The notes beneath the pieces were generated by a model. That model saw nothing but the letters and a program-made list of their open reading frames with translations, made no database searches and was not told the origin of the DNA. Source: Diospyros lotus (Eukaryota; Streptophyta; Magnoliopsida; Ericales; Ebenaceae). Taken from it: 64,000 bases of DNA. Positions within the stretch are counted from its first letter, which is position 1, and every line of letters starts with the position of its first letter. The DNA lies in NCBI RefSeq assembly GCF_014633365.1, contig NC_068348.1:13286311-13350310 (forward strand), in the 5' to 3' direction. Shown here piece by piece: positions 23,261-33,332 of the stretch. A program made the translations under genes and the position numbers.

Positions 23261-23890
23261 AAGTCTTATCTTCCTTTGGCCACTTGGAGAAAGAAGTGAA
23301 GAAGAAAGGAAATAATGAAGAGAAGAAGGAAAGGAAAGAAGAAAAAGAAGAATGTAAGTATTCTTTCTTAGGCTTGTGTAAGTTTCTTCCATTTCTTTTA
23401 ATGGTAGCTTAGTTTCTTTAAAATTTTGTTTTAAGGAGCTCTTAAGGAGAAGAGTGGGAAATGAAGCTAGGAGATTCTTGATGTTTCAAAGAAAAAATGA
23501 GGTAAGGGATAGCCCCATGGGATGGTGGCTTTGCAAGTTGTAAGTATGTATTTAAACTTTGAGTGTGTGCATTGGCATGTTGTTTGTGCTCAAGGACCTA
23601 TGGCCATGAGGTTGTGTGGGTAGGGTAGTGTAAAGCCTCAAACCAAGGTGGTTGTGAGGATGTGGAAGCCCTAACCATGTTGCATACATGCATTTGGCAT
23701 CACATATTATGTTTTTGTTCATACTTATATTCATTGCACCCTTATTAAGCTTTGTGGCTCATGAGGTTTTATCCTCCCCTTGTAGGTTGCTCTTATGTCA
23801 AAAGAGAAAAGGAAGAGTTGCAAGCATGTTGGTTGGAAGCTCATGGTGTTTAATTATTTGTTGTAAATTTATGGCTTAAAGAAGCCTAAG

Positions 23891-23893
23891 CAT
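23891..23893. repeat. Left target duplication of CACTA (CAT)
   Basis: CAT precedes the terminal CACTACAAGA and recurs at 31452-31454 after the other terminus. Three-base duplications are characteristic of CACTA elements. Confidence 0.9.
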
Positions 23894-23909
23894 CACTACA
23901 AGAAATAGG

Positions 23910-24115
23910 GGTATTGCCGGCGAACTTTTCCCGGCGGTTCTTCAAACCGTCGGAAAAACACCACAATCCCCGGCGGTTTCTAAAACCGCCGGGGATTTAA
24001 CACAATTTTAGGCGGTTTGTCAAACCGCCGACTATGCATAAACATCTCCGGCGGTTTTTAATAAACAGCTGGTGATGTAGACACATCCCCGGCGGTTTTC
24101 AAACTGCCGAGGATA
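23910..24115. repeat. CACTA left subterminal palindromes
   Basis: Five copies of a near-palindrome of the type CCGGCGGTTT(N2-4)AAACCGCCGG, separated by short AT-rich spacers. In En/Spm-like elements such motifs are transposase-binding sites. Confidence 0.85.
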
Positions 24116-24660
24116 TGACCTATATATACCAAAAATTCCCCCCGCCTACGCCCAAATCTTCCCCTCACCTTTCTCTTCCAAAATTCCCCTCTGCAAACCC
24201 TAACCTGCTTCTCTCGCTCGCGCCTCGCCGTGTCTCTTTCGCTCGCTCTCGCCGCTGAGTTTCGCTCGCTCACTCTCAGTCGCTCGCACCTCGCTGTGCC
24301 TCTCTCGCTCGCTCTCGCCGCTGAGTTTCGCTCGCTCACTCTCAGTCGCTCGCGCCTCGCTGTGTCTCTCTCGCTCGCTTTCGCCGCTGAGTTTCGCTTG
24401 CCCTCGCCCTTGCTCGCTCACTCTCAATCGCTCTTGTCCTCGCCCTCTCTCGCTCACTCTCAGTCGCTCCCGCCCTCGCCCCTGTCCTCGCTCGCTCACT
24501 GTTAAAGCCCCTATTCTCTCCATCGACACTGTTAAAGCCTCCACCAGCTACTTCGGTCGAGGTGGCCACTGTCATTTTGGAGAGGCTCTTCCAAATCTCT
24601 ATTCTCAAGTTCTACCAAAGGCGAAAAATCTATAAATCCAAGGTCAGAGCAAGTGAGTAA
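24116..24660 (+). promoter_or_regulatory. Likely 5' leader exon of the CACTA transcript
   Basis: A pyrimidine-rich stretch with AAACCCTAA (24195-24203), then CT/GC-rich repeats, ends at a good plant donor (gcaagtgagtaattc, about 24648) followed by a T-rich intron-like sequence. This is the expected place for the promoter and untranslated first exon of the transposon gene. No TATA box is assigned. Confidence 0.4.
24221..24410. repeat. 66-base tandem repeats, about 2.9 copies
   Basis: Units start at 24221, 24287 and 24353 and share 'gccgctgagtttcgct'. Because 66 is a multiple of three, long frames stay open on both strands and give Ser/Arg- or Leu/Ala-rich repeats; I treat these as by-products. 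Confidence 0.85.
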
Positions 24661-26960
24661 TTCTTTTCTCTTTTCTTTTACTTAATTGAACTTTACCAAT
24701 CTCGTCGATTTCATGCATTGATGGATTTTTTATTTTTATGATTTGAAACCCATGTGATTATACTAGCAGGCAATGCCTCTATTCGAGCTTTTGATTATTC
24801 ATTAATCGAACACTATGTTCAGTAGTTTTCTGATTTTGCTAGTCTTTGTTAAGTGAAATGGGCTCTTGGTGTTCACTGGCTATGGAAAGTAAAACCTGCT
24901 CTAGCAAACTGGATATGAACCGAACTATCTCTGAGAAACCTTCATATAAAAAACTATATAGCAGGCAAGCAACATTGATATACGGAGTTTCCTGGAGAAG
25001 AGAAAATTTGCTTTTGTTTTGTTGCTTTTGTTGTTGTTGTCCTGCTTCAGTTTTAGCTGCAAGTGAATGCTATAGCCTGCTTTGGTTTTGCTTACTTTTT
25101 CTTTCTTTTTTTTGGTACATCAGATGAATTATTTGTTTCAGCCACAGATTTTATCTGATACTGATGATAGTGTGCCATCTTAAATTTGTGAATACCCGGA
25201 AGATCAAATTCATGTCTGATTAGATACAAGTATATGGAATTTGTGTTCAGAATTGCTAAATGACATTTTTACGGAATTTTTGTACAAAAAATGACACTAA
25301 AATGATGCCACAGTGACATTTTATAATTATAAACTACTTAAGAGGGAATTTTCTGTTGTAATTAAAATGAGCTTCCTTGCTTTGCAAACGATTGGGAGAG
25401 TTATTTATATACATAACTTTACCTTTGCACCGCGTGATTTTTTTAGACTTACTTGTGCTGAATATCTATAAATTATTTTATCAAATATATACAAATGATT
25501 TTATCTATCTATCTATCTATCTATATATATAGATAATAATCCCAAACTTATTTAAAACTAATAGATGGATCCGTGGAGTGGAGCCGTGACCTGACACACT
25601 TTTCAATTGTTATAAGAGAACATGTTCATTTGTAAGCTTTAGATAGGAATGAAACTTGGGCATTTAAAATCCTAAAGAGTAAAGACTGTTTAGATTGTAA
25701 TGAAACTTGGGCATTTAAACTTAAATAATTTATATAAATTAATGCCAAGCATTGTTTTCTTAGCTTTTCTGCCCTATACTGATTTCCTCAGATGGCATGT
25801 TTGCATATGGTTTTTTTTTTTAATTATAAGTATTAAAACTCCCATCCTTAAATTATTTCTCTCTCCTGCTCCACATCAAACCAACCACTGCTAGGCCTAT
25901 TGAAATAAATTCACTTACCTGAAATAAACCCAGATACTTTGCATCTACCTTTACCACAGTGTGGTACAGTGAATAAGTCATCGAACCTTAGAAAAAAAAA
26001 AAAGAAAGAATAAACCATCAAATTACCTCCTTTTACTTTAAGAAGCAAAATTGGTTATAGATTATTAAACTAATTAGATAGATGCACAAATATTGTCTAG
26101 CCTCTCTTCTATATGGCTCGTTATTCTTGTCTAGATTAGTTTTAATAATTTTGTCTTGTGACTTCCAAAACATAATAGATTGACCTAATTAAGAATTAGC
26201 TCCACATAAGAGTGTTTTCTTTTTCTTTTTTAAAGGTGGAAGACCTACTTTGAAAAGGTGTGAAAACATATAATTTAGAAAGAGTAATAATTAAAGTGCT
26301 TCATAACTACTTTCAAAAATTAGCTTCTAATTAGTTTCTTTTATAAAACTAATTTAAAAATGATAGGAACACTAATTATAAACTAGCTAGAATTTGGAGT
26401 TTGATGCCACTGTTTATAATGGCATTCAAAAATCACTTATTATATATAGTTGCCTACAATTACTCTATACAACTCACAGCCTTAAATATATATATCAGCG
26501 CCTCACCTAAACTTTTGGCCCCATATATATCTCTCATTACTACTCAATGCACATTAGCAGGCAATCCAAGTCTGTGTTTGTACCCGTCAACTGAATCAAC
26601 TTTCTCGGCATTATGTGACCAATGATATATCTAATCAAAAAATTTCAAACAAGCTAGCTACTTAAATTTTTAAACATTTTAAAAAATTTAATAAACAGTT
26701 TAATAAAAATTTTGTAATATTTTTCAGCCTTATTTTGACCATTTTATTTTTTTGTCCGAAAAATAAAATGGTCAAAACATGGAATTCTTTACTAATTTAC
26801 CATTTTAAAAAGTGACAACACCACCACCACTTGCAAAATAAATTATACTTGGTTGTATTTTGTTTCTCTTGTGATTGTATGACTATTACCGATTATATTA
26901 TCTAAAACTTTAATATATTATAATCCCATTCTTAGCAGGTTTGATATATAAATTATTCTA
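24661..26960. other. CACTA internal non-coding stretch (introns or decayed tnp2 area)
   Basis: AT-rich, with a (TCTA)n tract at 25500-25524, T- and A-tracts, and a strong hairpin at 26733-26777. No reading frame resembles a transposase. It may be a large leader intron. Confidence 0.5.
26733..26777. repeat. Perfect 19-base inverted repeat (hairpin)
   Basis: Arms TTTTGACCATTTTATTTTT and its exact reverse complement flank a 7-base loop (TTGTCCG). It could be the two ends of a very small palindromic insertion or a hairpin; no flanking duplication was identified. Confidence 0.85.
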
Positions 26961-27176
26961 ATGGAGCTGAATAAGAGTTGGATTAACATATCGAACAGGC
27001 TAGATTCTCGATACGAACAAGGAATTTAGGAGTTCATTCAGTTTGCCTATAGACATAAGTCTGATGAAGACTACTCTTCTGAAGAATCTGATGAGGATGG
27101 TATGCTAGTTGATATATCAGATGACGACGACAATTCCATTCCTTATACTGCACATAGTGATGATAATGATTTCTAA
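26961..27176 (+). pseudogene. tnp2-type transposase remnant (Transpos_assoc-like N-terminus)
   Basis: ATG at 26961 gives MELNKSWINISNRLDSRYEQG, then an in-frame TAG (27027-27029), then EFIQFAYRH. This matches the start of plant TNP2-type proteins (transposase-associated domain: a KSWM-like motif, then 'F..FA'). It jumps directly to an acidic tail (EESDEDGMLVDISDDDDN) ending at 27176. The hundreds of residues of catalytic TNP2 normally between are absent, so I infer a large internal deletion. Non-functional. Confidence 0.55.
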
Positions 27177-27346
27177 TATTGAAGTGGCATGTATATGTCT
27201 TCCTTGCATAATATTTAATGATGTGGTATGTATATATGTTTATGTTTTTAGCTTTTTATGTTTTGATTTGTTATTTTTGTTTAACCTAAATTGATATGCT
27301 AACAGATTGTTTTTTATATTCAAATCAATAATAGGCAATTACACTG

Positions 27347-29118
27347 ATGGCACCTAAGAGGCAGACTCGTTGGCCAATTGGATTCATGTCACGTAGTACA
27401 GATTCACACCACAATGATTCACAATCAATTCCATCCCATCATCCAACCCCAAACCCAGTCCCGCCACATCTCCATCATCCTGAAGAGGACTTGATCCACT
27501 CACAATCCAACTCCCAAAACTCACATAGTCAGCAAGGTAAATACCAAAAATTTATATGAACAATAATAAATTATTATTCTTTCCTAATTCAATCTGAATT
27601 TATTGTGTTATTATGTTTTAGCAGGTACAAGCTCCATGTCATCTACTGCCAAGAAAGGAAGAGGAATATCAAGACAAATTTCAAAGTGGGGAAAGGAAAA
27701 GATTCATATTGAATTTGATGCTGAAGGACAACCAGTTGGGGAGATGGCAACTAAGTTGGAAACCCAACTAGGTGTGATGGTAAGGAGTATTGCTCCCCTT
27801 ACATTTACTGATTGGAGATCACCAGGGATGGAACCATATAAGAAGCGCATCTGGCAAGAGGTCTTGGTGAGTAAATAACATCTCTCTGATTCTTAGTTAT
27901 TTGACTCTAAACTTTTATACTCTAATAAGGATATCATTGCAGGATAACACTGATGTACCCACAACATGGAGATCAATTTGCTTGCAACATGCTTCCAAGA
28001 AGTGGAGAGAATACAAAGCCACATTGAAGAGGCATTATGATTGCCATGAGACAGATGAGGCTCGCCTGTCAAAAATACCGCCTGGGGTGGACCCAGAACA
28101 GTGGAAAGTTCTTGTGAAGTATTGGGGATGTGAGCAAGCACAAGTATGTATGATTTATGTATGGGTGGATATATCAGATGGATTCTCTATGCCTAGTTCT
28201 AATATCATATTACAAGTAGGAACGTAGTGTGACAAATCGTGCCAATCGAGATAAGCAAAAGATGGGTCACACCAGCGGTAGGCGATCACATCCTCAGTTT
28301 AGACACCAGGTAAGAATAGAATGGATATTAGTTATATATATTTATTGATAATTTAATTAGTAATGCCTAAACTTTAAACATTTAATATGTTTCATATCTT
28401 ATATATGTTTTTAGATGACTATTGAAAGTGGAGATGAGCCAGATAGAATCAAGCTCTTTAGAAAGACACACACCAAAAAGAGCGGAGAGATAGTAGACTC
28501 TACATCTTCATATATAATTGTATGTATTTCTAAAATTTGAAAGTTGTAGATATATTTTGTTTCTTTTACTTGTCGACTTATGTAACTAACTTGTGAAATG
28601 TTTCTTGAGGAACAAATGGATGAAAGGTTATCACAAATACCCACAGATGAACAAACCCCAGATTTGGTAGAGGATGTCTTTACTCAAATACTAGGCAAAG
28701 ATGGGCATGGCAGGGTAAGGATGGGAGGACTTGGAACATGCCCAACTAAGGTTAGACAAAGACAACAGTATCAAGTGCCTCGAGAGCAATATGACCAAAT
28801 GCGTGCGCAAATTACTGCCGAGCTAGAAGAAAAATTTCAAGTTCAAATCCAAAGTCAAGTTCAAATGCAAGTTCGTGCAATACTTGAGGCAATGGGACAT
28901 ATACCACCAGCTCCAGACAATACACCACAACCGAGACAGGTATGTTGTTCATTAGTGCATTTGATTTAAAATTACATGTTTACTATATATATTAACTAAA
29001 CTATTTTGAAATATAGCCATCCTCATATGCTAGTGCTTCTGCCACACATGCAAGCACACCATCACCCGAAGCTGAATGCGCTGGATCATCGATACCAGAA
29101 TGTGATAATCATTTAGAG
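27347..29118 (+). CDS. Transposase_24 (Ptta/En/Spm, TnpA-like) gene, seven exons
   Basis: Model: 27347-27536, 27625-27866, 27943-28143, 28220-28309, 28415-28519, 28610-28939, 29017-29118, all with GT-AG borders. The exons join into 1260 coding bases (420 codons) without a stop. An N-terminal region rich in His, Ser and Pro precedes a conserved middle (IHIEFDAEGQPVG, LGVMVRSIAPLTFTDW, WQEVL, ASKKWREYKATLKRHY, WKVLVKYWG) typical of plant Transposase_24 (PF03004), then a Gln-rich coiled-coil (about residues 330-375, ITAELEEKFQVQIQSQVQ). In CACTA elements such proteins bind the subterminal repeats and assist TNP2. The donor after 29118 has no clear native acceptor: the next strong one (29837) starts the captured channel exon and gives a stop after two codons. 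Confidence 0.8.
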
Positions 29119-29837
29119 GTAATTCGCTACCAAATAGTTAATATACTTCAAAATCAAATGCACTATTGATCTTGCCCAATTCCTTGCAAAAACCAAGCCT
29201 GCCACTTTTTATGTTTGAACACTCTTTTAGTTTTCTGCATTTTATCTCAAAACACTTTTTAGTTTTAGACTTATTCATATACTCAAAACTCTTTTTGTCC
29301 CATTAATGTGATGCTGTTTATGTTTTGCACTTTTCTTTTTTAACAAAATGATTTGACTGCTTGGGATAATAAGAAATTGGCAATTGTCTTGTGATCCATT
29401 TGCGAACAAGATTGAAAATTAAAGAAAAAGGATACTTCTTATCTTGCTTAAGGGAAGCCTGTTCATGAAATGAAATAAATAGTCAATCTAGGAAATGAGA
29501 TCTTGTTAGTTTTTATTTGTTCATTGTTGGACTGCAACATGAATTTTGTCTTTCAGAATACAAGTTAGTTTAAGAATTTGTATAGTTTCTTTGTCAATAA
29601 AGTGCTCTGATCTCTTTGAATATTTGATTGATATGATTATGTCCATTTTCAAGTTAAAGATTTTTACTGAGTTATTTGTCTTACCTTTTTGTTGATTCAC
29701 TTCCGAACTAATTCCATTTTCTATCCTAACAAACTTTTGGTTTCCACTATGATGTCTTGATTGTATTGATCAGTAATTTGTACACTGCTTTTTAGTTTGA
29801 GATTTTGGAGATTAATGAAAAGCGATGCTTTTTGCAG
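29119..29837 (+). other. Intron-like spacer joining Transposase_24 to captured exons
   Basis: T-rich, with no coding signal. The right part is probably the native intron of the captured channel gene, because the exon at 29838 keeps its own acceptor. The exact boundary between transposon and captured DNA cannot be placed by eye. Confidence 0.5.
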
Positions 29838-30596
29838 GATCCCTAAAACCATTGGTGTATCAATTCCAATGAAAGCAACTTTCTTCATAACCTACATAAT
29901 GGTTGATGGATGGGCTGGTGTTGCTGGGGAGATCTTAAGGTTGAAACCACTTATTATCTACCACTTGAAAAATATTTTATTGGTGAAGACTGAAAAGGAT
30001 AGGGAGGAGGCAATGGATCCCGGTAGTGTTGGTTTCAACACTGGTGAACCTCAAATACAACTCTATTTTCTACTAGGCCTTGTTTACGCTGTGGTGACAC
30101 CATTTCTACTTCCTTACATATTGGTTTTCTTTGGCTTCGCATATCTCGTGTATAGTCATCAGGTAAAAGCATATATTTGTTATATAAGATATTAGAGTCA
30201 GGATGCACAAACGCCATATGCACATATTATATATTAGCACTTGATGATTCCTTCTGGCATTTGGTAATCTATATTATATTACTGCTATCTTCTTTCATGA
30301 CTGTAGCCTCATAAGTAGTCCTGTTTTCAGAAGTATTTTCTATATACCATTATTGAGAGCATTGAATGGACAAGCTGGATTATGTGCTCGTTTTTCAACA
30401 TAATCATATATATATATTTTCCTTTAGTTTCTTTATATTAATAAAGAGTTTCTCCATTATAATTCAGATCATAAACGTCTACAACCAAGAGTATGAAAGT
30501 GGGGCAGCATTTTGGCCAGATGTCCATGGACGTATTATAGCTGCATTGGTCATCTCGCAACTACTTCTAATGGGATTGTTGAGTACAAAACATGCT
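29838..30596 (+). pseudogene. Captured fragment of an OSCA/CSC1-type ion-channel gene (two exons, one intron)
   Basis: Exon 29838-30162 (acceptor tttgcag, donor cag/gtaaaa) and exon 30468-30596 (acceptor attcag, donor gct/gtatg) join in frame to about 151 residues without stops. Landmarks of plant OSCA/CSC1 (hyperosmolality-gated calcium-permeable channel, RSN1_7TM/DUF221): IPMKATFFITYIMVDGWAG, LKPLIIYHLKN, KTEKDREEAMDPG, FNTGEPQIQLYF, INVYNQEYES, AAFWPDVHGR, LLLMGLLSTK. These form several pore-region membrane helices of a protein usually about 750 residues long. N- and C-terminal parts are missing. The retained intron shows DNA-level capture, not retroposition. Sense orientation relative to the Transposase_24 gene. 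Confidence 0.92.
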
Positions 30597-31061
30597 GTAT
30601 GACCAGATTTTAATTTTCACATATTCATTTTTAGTTTAAGTTTTCAAATTTTGTGTTTAGTTTTGGTTTTCAGTTGGAAAAATCAAAACTGAACCTTGCT
30701 TTGTTCTCATGGATACTCATATTTTTTCAATGCAGATCGAAAAAATATGATATGCAATTTTGGTTGGAGCAGCATGGTGGTGTAATAAATAGTTATCTGA
30801 GGTCACTTGGACATGTTTTAGTTTAGGGTTGATTTGTATGTGTAAAAATGGTATTGTGTAGTGGTATTTAAATAGATCGAGATAAGATCGATCTTTTAAA
30901 ATTGTAATGGTATTTAAATAGATCTATTATATACAATTGTTATACTTATTGTGTGTAGTGGGTGAATCTTTTAAAATTGTTGGTAGTTTTTTGTTATACA
31001 GGTTTTGATTACATTTTATTAATGTTATATAGTGTATAGGTTGTAAAAAAAATTTTTAGTA
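30597..31061 (+). other. End of captured DNA and CACTA 3' untranslated part
   Basis: Begins with the intron following the captured exon. A good acceptor (tttcaatgcag, ending 30736) precedes a short frame that stops after four codons, possibly the original last exon of the Transposase_24 gene. The rest is AT-rich with 'atttaaatagat' repeated twice (about 30870 and 30912). Confidence 0.45.
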
Positions 31062-31445
31062 TTGCCGGCAGTTTTGGATTTTTCGGGGCGGTTCACCTTT
31101 ACTACCGGTAATAATATTTTACTGCCGGTAATTCTATTTTACCGGCGGTTTTCTACCGCCGGCAAAGGAAGAAAATTTACCAGCGGTTTCTAAACCGCTG
31201 GTAAAAATTATTACCGGCGGTTTTTAAACCGCCAGCAAATTTAAAACTTTGCCGGCGGATTTCTAAAACCGCCGGCAATTATTATTTTTACCGGCGGTTC
31301 AATAAAACCGTCGGTAAATTTTTTTTACCGGCGGTTAAAAATCGTCGGTAATATTTTCCGACGGACGTATTTCCGGCAGATTAAATTACCGCCGGTAAAA
31401 TTTTTTCCGGCGATTTTCTAACCGCCGGAAAAAATCAACCCTCTT
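31062..31445. repeat. CACTA right subterminal palindromes
   Basis: About eight copies of the GGCGGTTT/AAACCGCC near-palindrome, several with TTACCGGCGG or TTGCCGGCGG flanks, in both orientations. They are denser than at the left end, as is usual for En/Spm-like elements. Confidence 0.88.
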
Positions 31446-32277
31446 GTAGTGCATGTGTTTATTTCATTTGTGACTTTATGGCTTGGGAAAGCCTATTTGT
31501 TGTATTGATCATGTGTAATACTTATATTTGGAGGTTGTTATGTGAAAAACAATAGGTTGTGTAAGGCTCATATAGGAAATTGAAGGAAATTTTGATGTAT
31601 GTTGTGTAATCATCAAAGAGGTGGTGTAAACCTTAATTATGGAGAAATAGAGGCAAAAATTGAATGAATATGTTATATTTTTATTTAATTTTTTTTCTGG
31701 GAAGTTTGGGGTTAGGAATGCACAAGAAAAAGAAAAAAAAAGTTGGAAGCAGCAAGCAGCAGCCCCGCGCATGCAGGCAGGGCCGCGTGCGGCGACCGGG
31801 CACGCGCGGGCAGTAGTGGTCGCTCGCGGTATGCGCGGCCAACCTAGAAGAATTTTCAAAATAAATTTTCGGGCATTTTGGAGAATAAAGCCGAAATTTT
31901 GGAAAATTGAAAATCATGAGTTTTTCCTCCAAAAATTGGTAATCAAGCAATAGATTGATTTAAATAGTGATTTTTACGGAGCCTGATAAAAATTCTTGAA
32001 TGGAAAAAGAATTAAATACGAATAAGAAAATGGTGGTTGGACATCTTCATGAGTTTTCTTTTCAACCAAGTACGGTGTGGTTGAAGCCCAATTCAGCTAG
32101 TGAATCTTAGGGTTGAGGGAAGGGAAAGACGAGTTTAGTTCCCACCTAAGGCGTTTCGTCTTGAAACATGGTCTACCCTTCACCTAAGGCTAGGCATGTG
32201 GACAATTCGGGTAATTGTTCACGAGTAACACCCGTAAGTGGGAGCAGGGCGTTACAAAGTAGGAGCGGGTCGTTACA

Positions 32278-33332
32278 GCACCTGTATCAATCCACCAGCC
32301 TTTGGCGTTATCAACCATGCAAACTTCAATGATGACTGCAACGAGCTCATCATCTTCCACCATATTGGCATAAGAAGGCTTAGACTTGCGTTGGTTGTTA
32401 TCAGAGCTTTGACCCTTCTTGTGTCTGCAATCCACAGCCATATGGCTTGTCTTACCACATACCCAACAGGTGCCTTGAATGCATTTGTTGGCAGTGGTCT
32501 TCTTCGGACCCAGCGATCCACTTACTCTCTTGCCTTGTTGCTTCTTAGGATGAGATTTGGGAGCCTTAGCTAAGTGGGCCTTAGCTTCAAATCTATCTGA
32601 GACTTTTTCTCTTTTACGGTTGTCTTCTTTAATATGAAGACGAAGAGCCAGATCTTCTATAGACAGCTCCTTGCACTTGTGCTTGAGATAGTTTTTGAAA
32701 TCCTTCCATGAAGGCGGCAACTTCTCAATCACAGCGGCAACTTGGAATGGCTCATTGATGACCAATCCCTCGCTATGCAAATCACTAATGATGATTTGCA
32801 ATTCTTATCTTGTAATCCAAGAACTTGCCCACTAGAAATTTCTTGGTGCCAGCGTCCTCAAGCTTATATTTCTTTTCCAATGACTCCCAGAGTTGCTTGG
32901 AAGTAGCACATGCAATGCAATACATTATACAGCGGGTCGGCCAAGCCACTTAGAATATAATTTTTACAAAGAAAATATGAGTGCATCCATGCCTCCCTCA
33001 CAGCCACAGTTTCTGTGGTCATGTTCTCCTCTTTGATGATGTGGGCTAGATTCAGCATAGTCAGATAGAATAACATCTTCTGTTGCCACCTTTTGAAATC
33101 TTCACCATTAAATGGTGGTGACTTCTCAACATGTGGGGTTGGGTTGGTCACAGTTGATCCGACCCCTTGCATAATAGCTGTTGCAAAAATAGCAACAACA
33201 GGAAGGTGAAGACCCGAGGCAACAATAAGGGGCGAGTTTCAAACCGAGGCAACACCGGTAGCAACGGCACCAGAACCATTTGCAGGAGTAGGGGCATCCA
33301 TCTTTTCTAATCTCTCTTAACTGTCTTCAGAT
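32278..33332 (-). pseudogene. Copia-1 gag and start of protease, decayed
   Basis: From an ATG at 33301 on the minus strand: gag with an UBN2-like region (FNGEDFKRWQQKMLFYL, FQVAAVIEKLPPSWKDF), zinc knuckle CWVCGKTSHMAVDC, and WWIDTGA, the first residues of the protease active site. LTR-B inserted immediately after these codons. A deletion and frameshift lie around 32805-32870. The leader between 33301 and the LTR (33333) has no TGG-type primer-binding site. Confidence 0.9.

Larger units (their letters stand above)
23894..31451 (+). mobile_element. CACTA (En/Spm) transposon, 7.56 kb, with captured gene fragment
   Basis: Termini are CACTACAAGA at 23894 and its reverse complement TCTTGTAGTG ending at 31451, with 3-base CAT duplications. 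Both ends carry clusters of short palindromes built on GGCGGTTTNNAAACCGCC, the subterminal repeats bound by TnpA-like proteins in this superfamily. Inside are a GC-rich leader with 66-base repeats, a collapsed tnp2-type remnant, an intact spliced Transposase_24 gene and a fragment of an OSCA-type channel gene. A full TNP2 transposase is missing, so it would need one supplied in trans. Confidence 0.95.
21856..32256 (+). mobile_element. Solo LTR-D, inserted in LTR-B and itself split by CACTA
   Basis: Starts TGTAACACCCAG at 21856 and ends GGGCGTTACA at 32256, flanked by AAGTG (21851-21855) and AAGTA (32257-32261). Without the CACTA element its length is about 2.84 kb. Its 3' half resembles LTR-A/B/C ('catgaggtttta' region, 'gttcccacctaaggcgttt'), so it is a sister family. 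There is no internal region, so it is a solo LTR. The part at 22350-23260 looks like two diverged copies of one segment. Confidence 0.88.
19316..32277 (+). mobile_element. Solo LTR-B (Gypsy type), interrupted by LTR-D
   Basis: Starts TGTAATACCCAG and, after the insertion, ends GGAGCGGGTCGTTACA (32262-32277). Its own length is about 2.56 kb (19316-21855 plus 32262-32277). There is no internal region or second LTR, so it is a solo LTR formed by recombination between two LTRs. It lies in plus orientation inside the Copia-1 protease codons. Same family as LTR-A and LTR-C. Frames inside (for example 19837-20541) come from a GAA microsatellite and GC-rich sequence. Confidence 0.9.

Noticed and set aside
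24058..24608. Ser/Arg/Glu-rich frames that look like an RS protein
   Set aside because: Produced by the 66-base tandem repeat with period divisible by three; equally open on the opposite strand.
29797..30602. A functional OSCA channel gene
   Set aside because: Only two internal exons are present, enclosed by CACTA termini; most membrane helices and both protein ends are missing.
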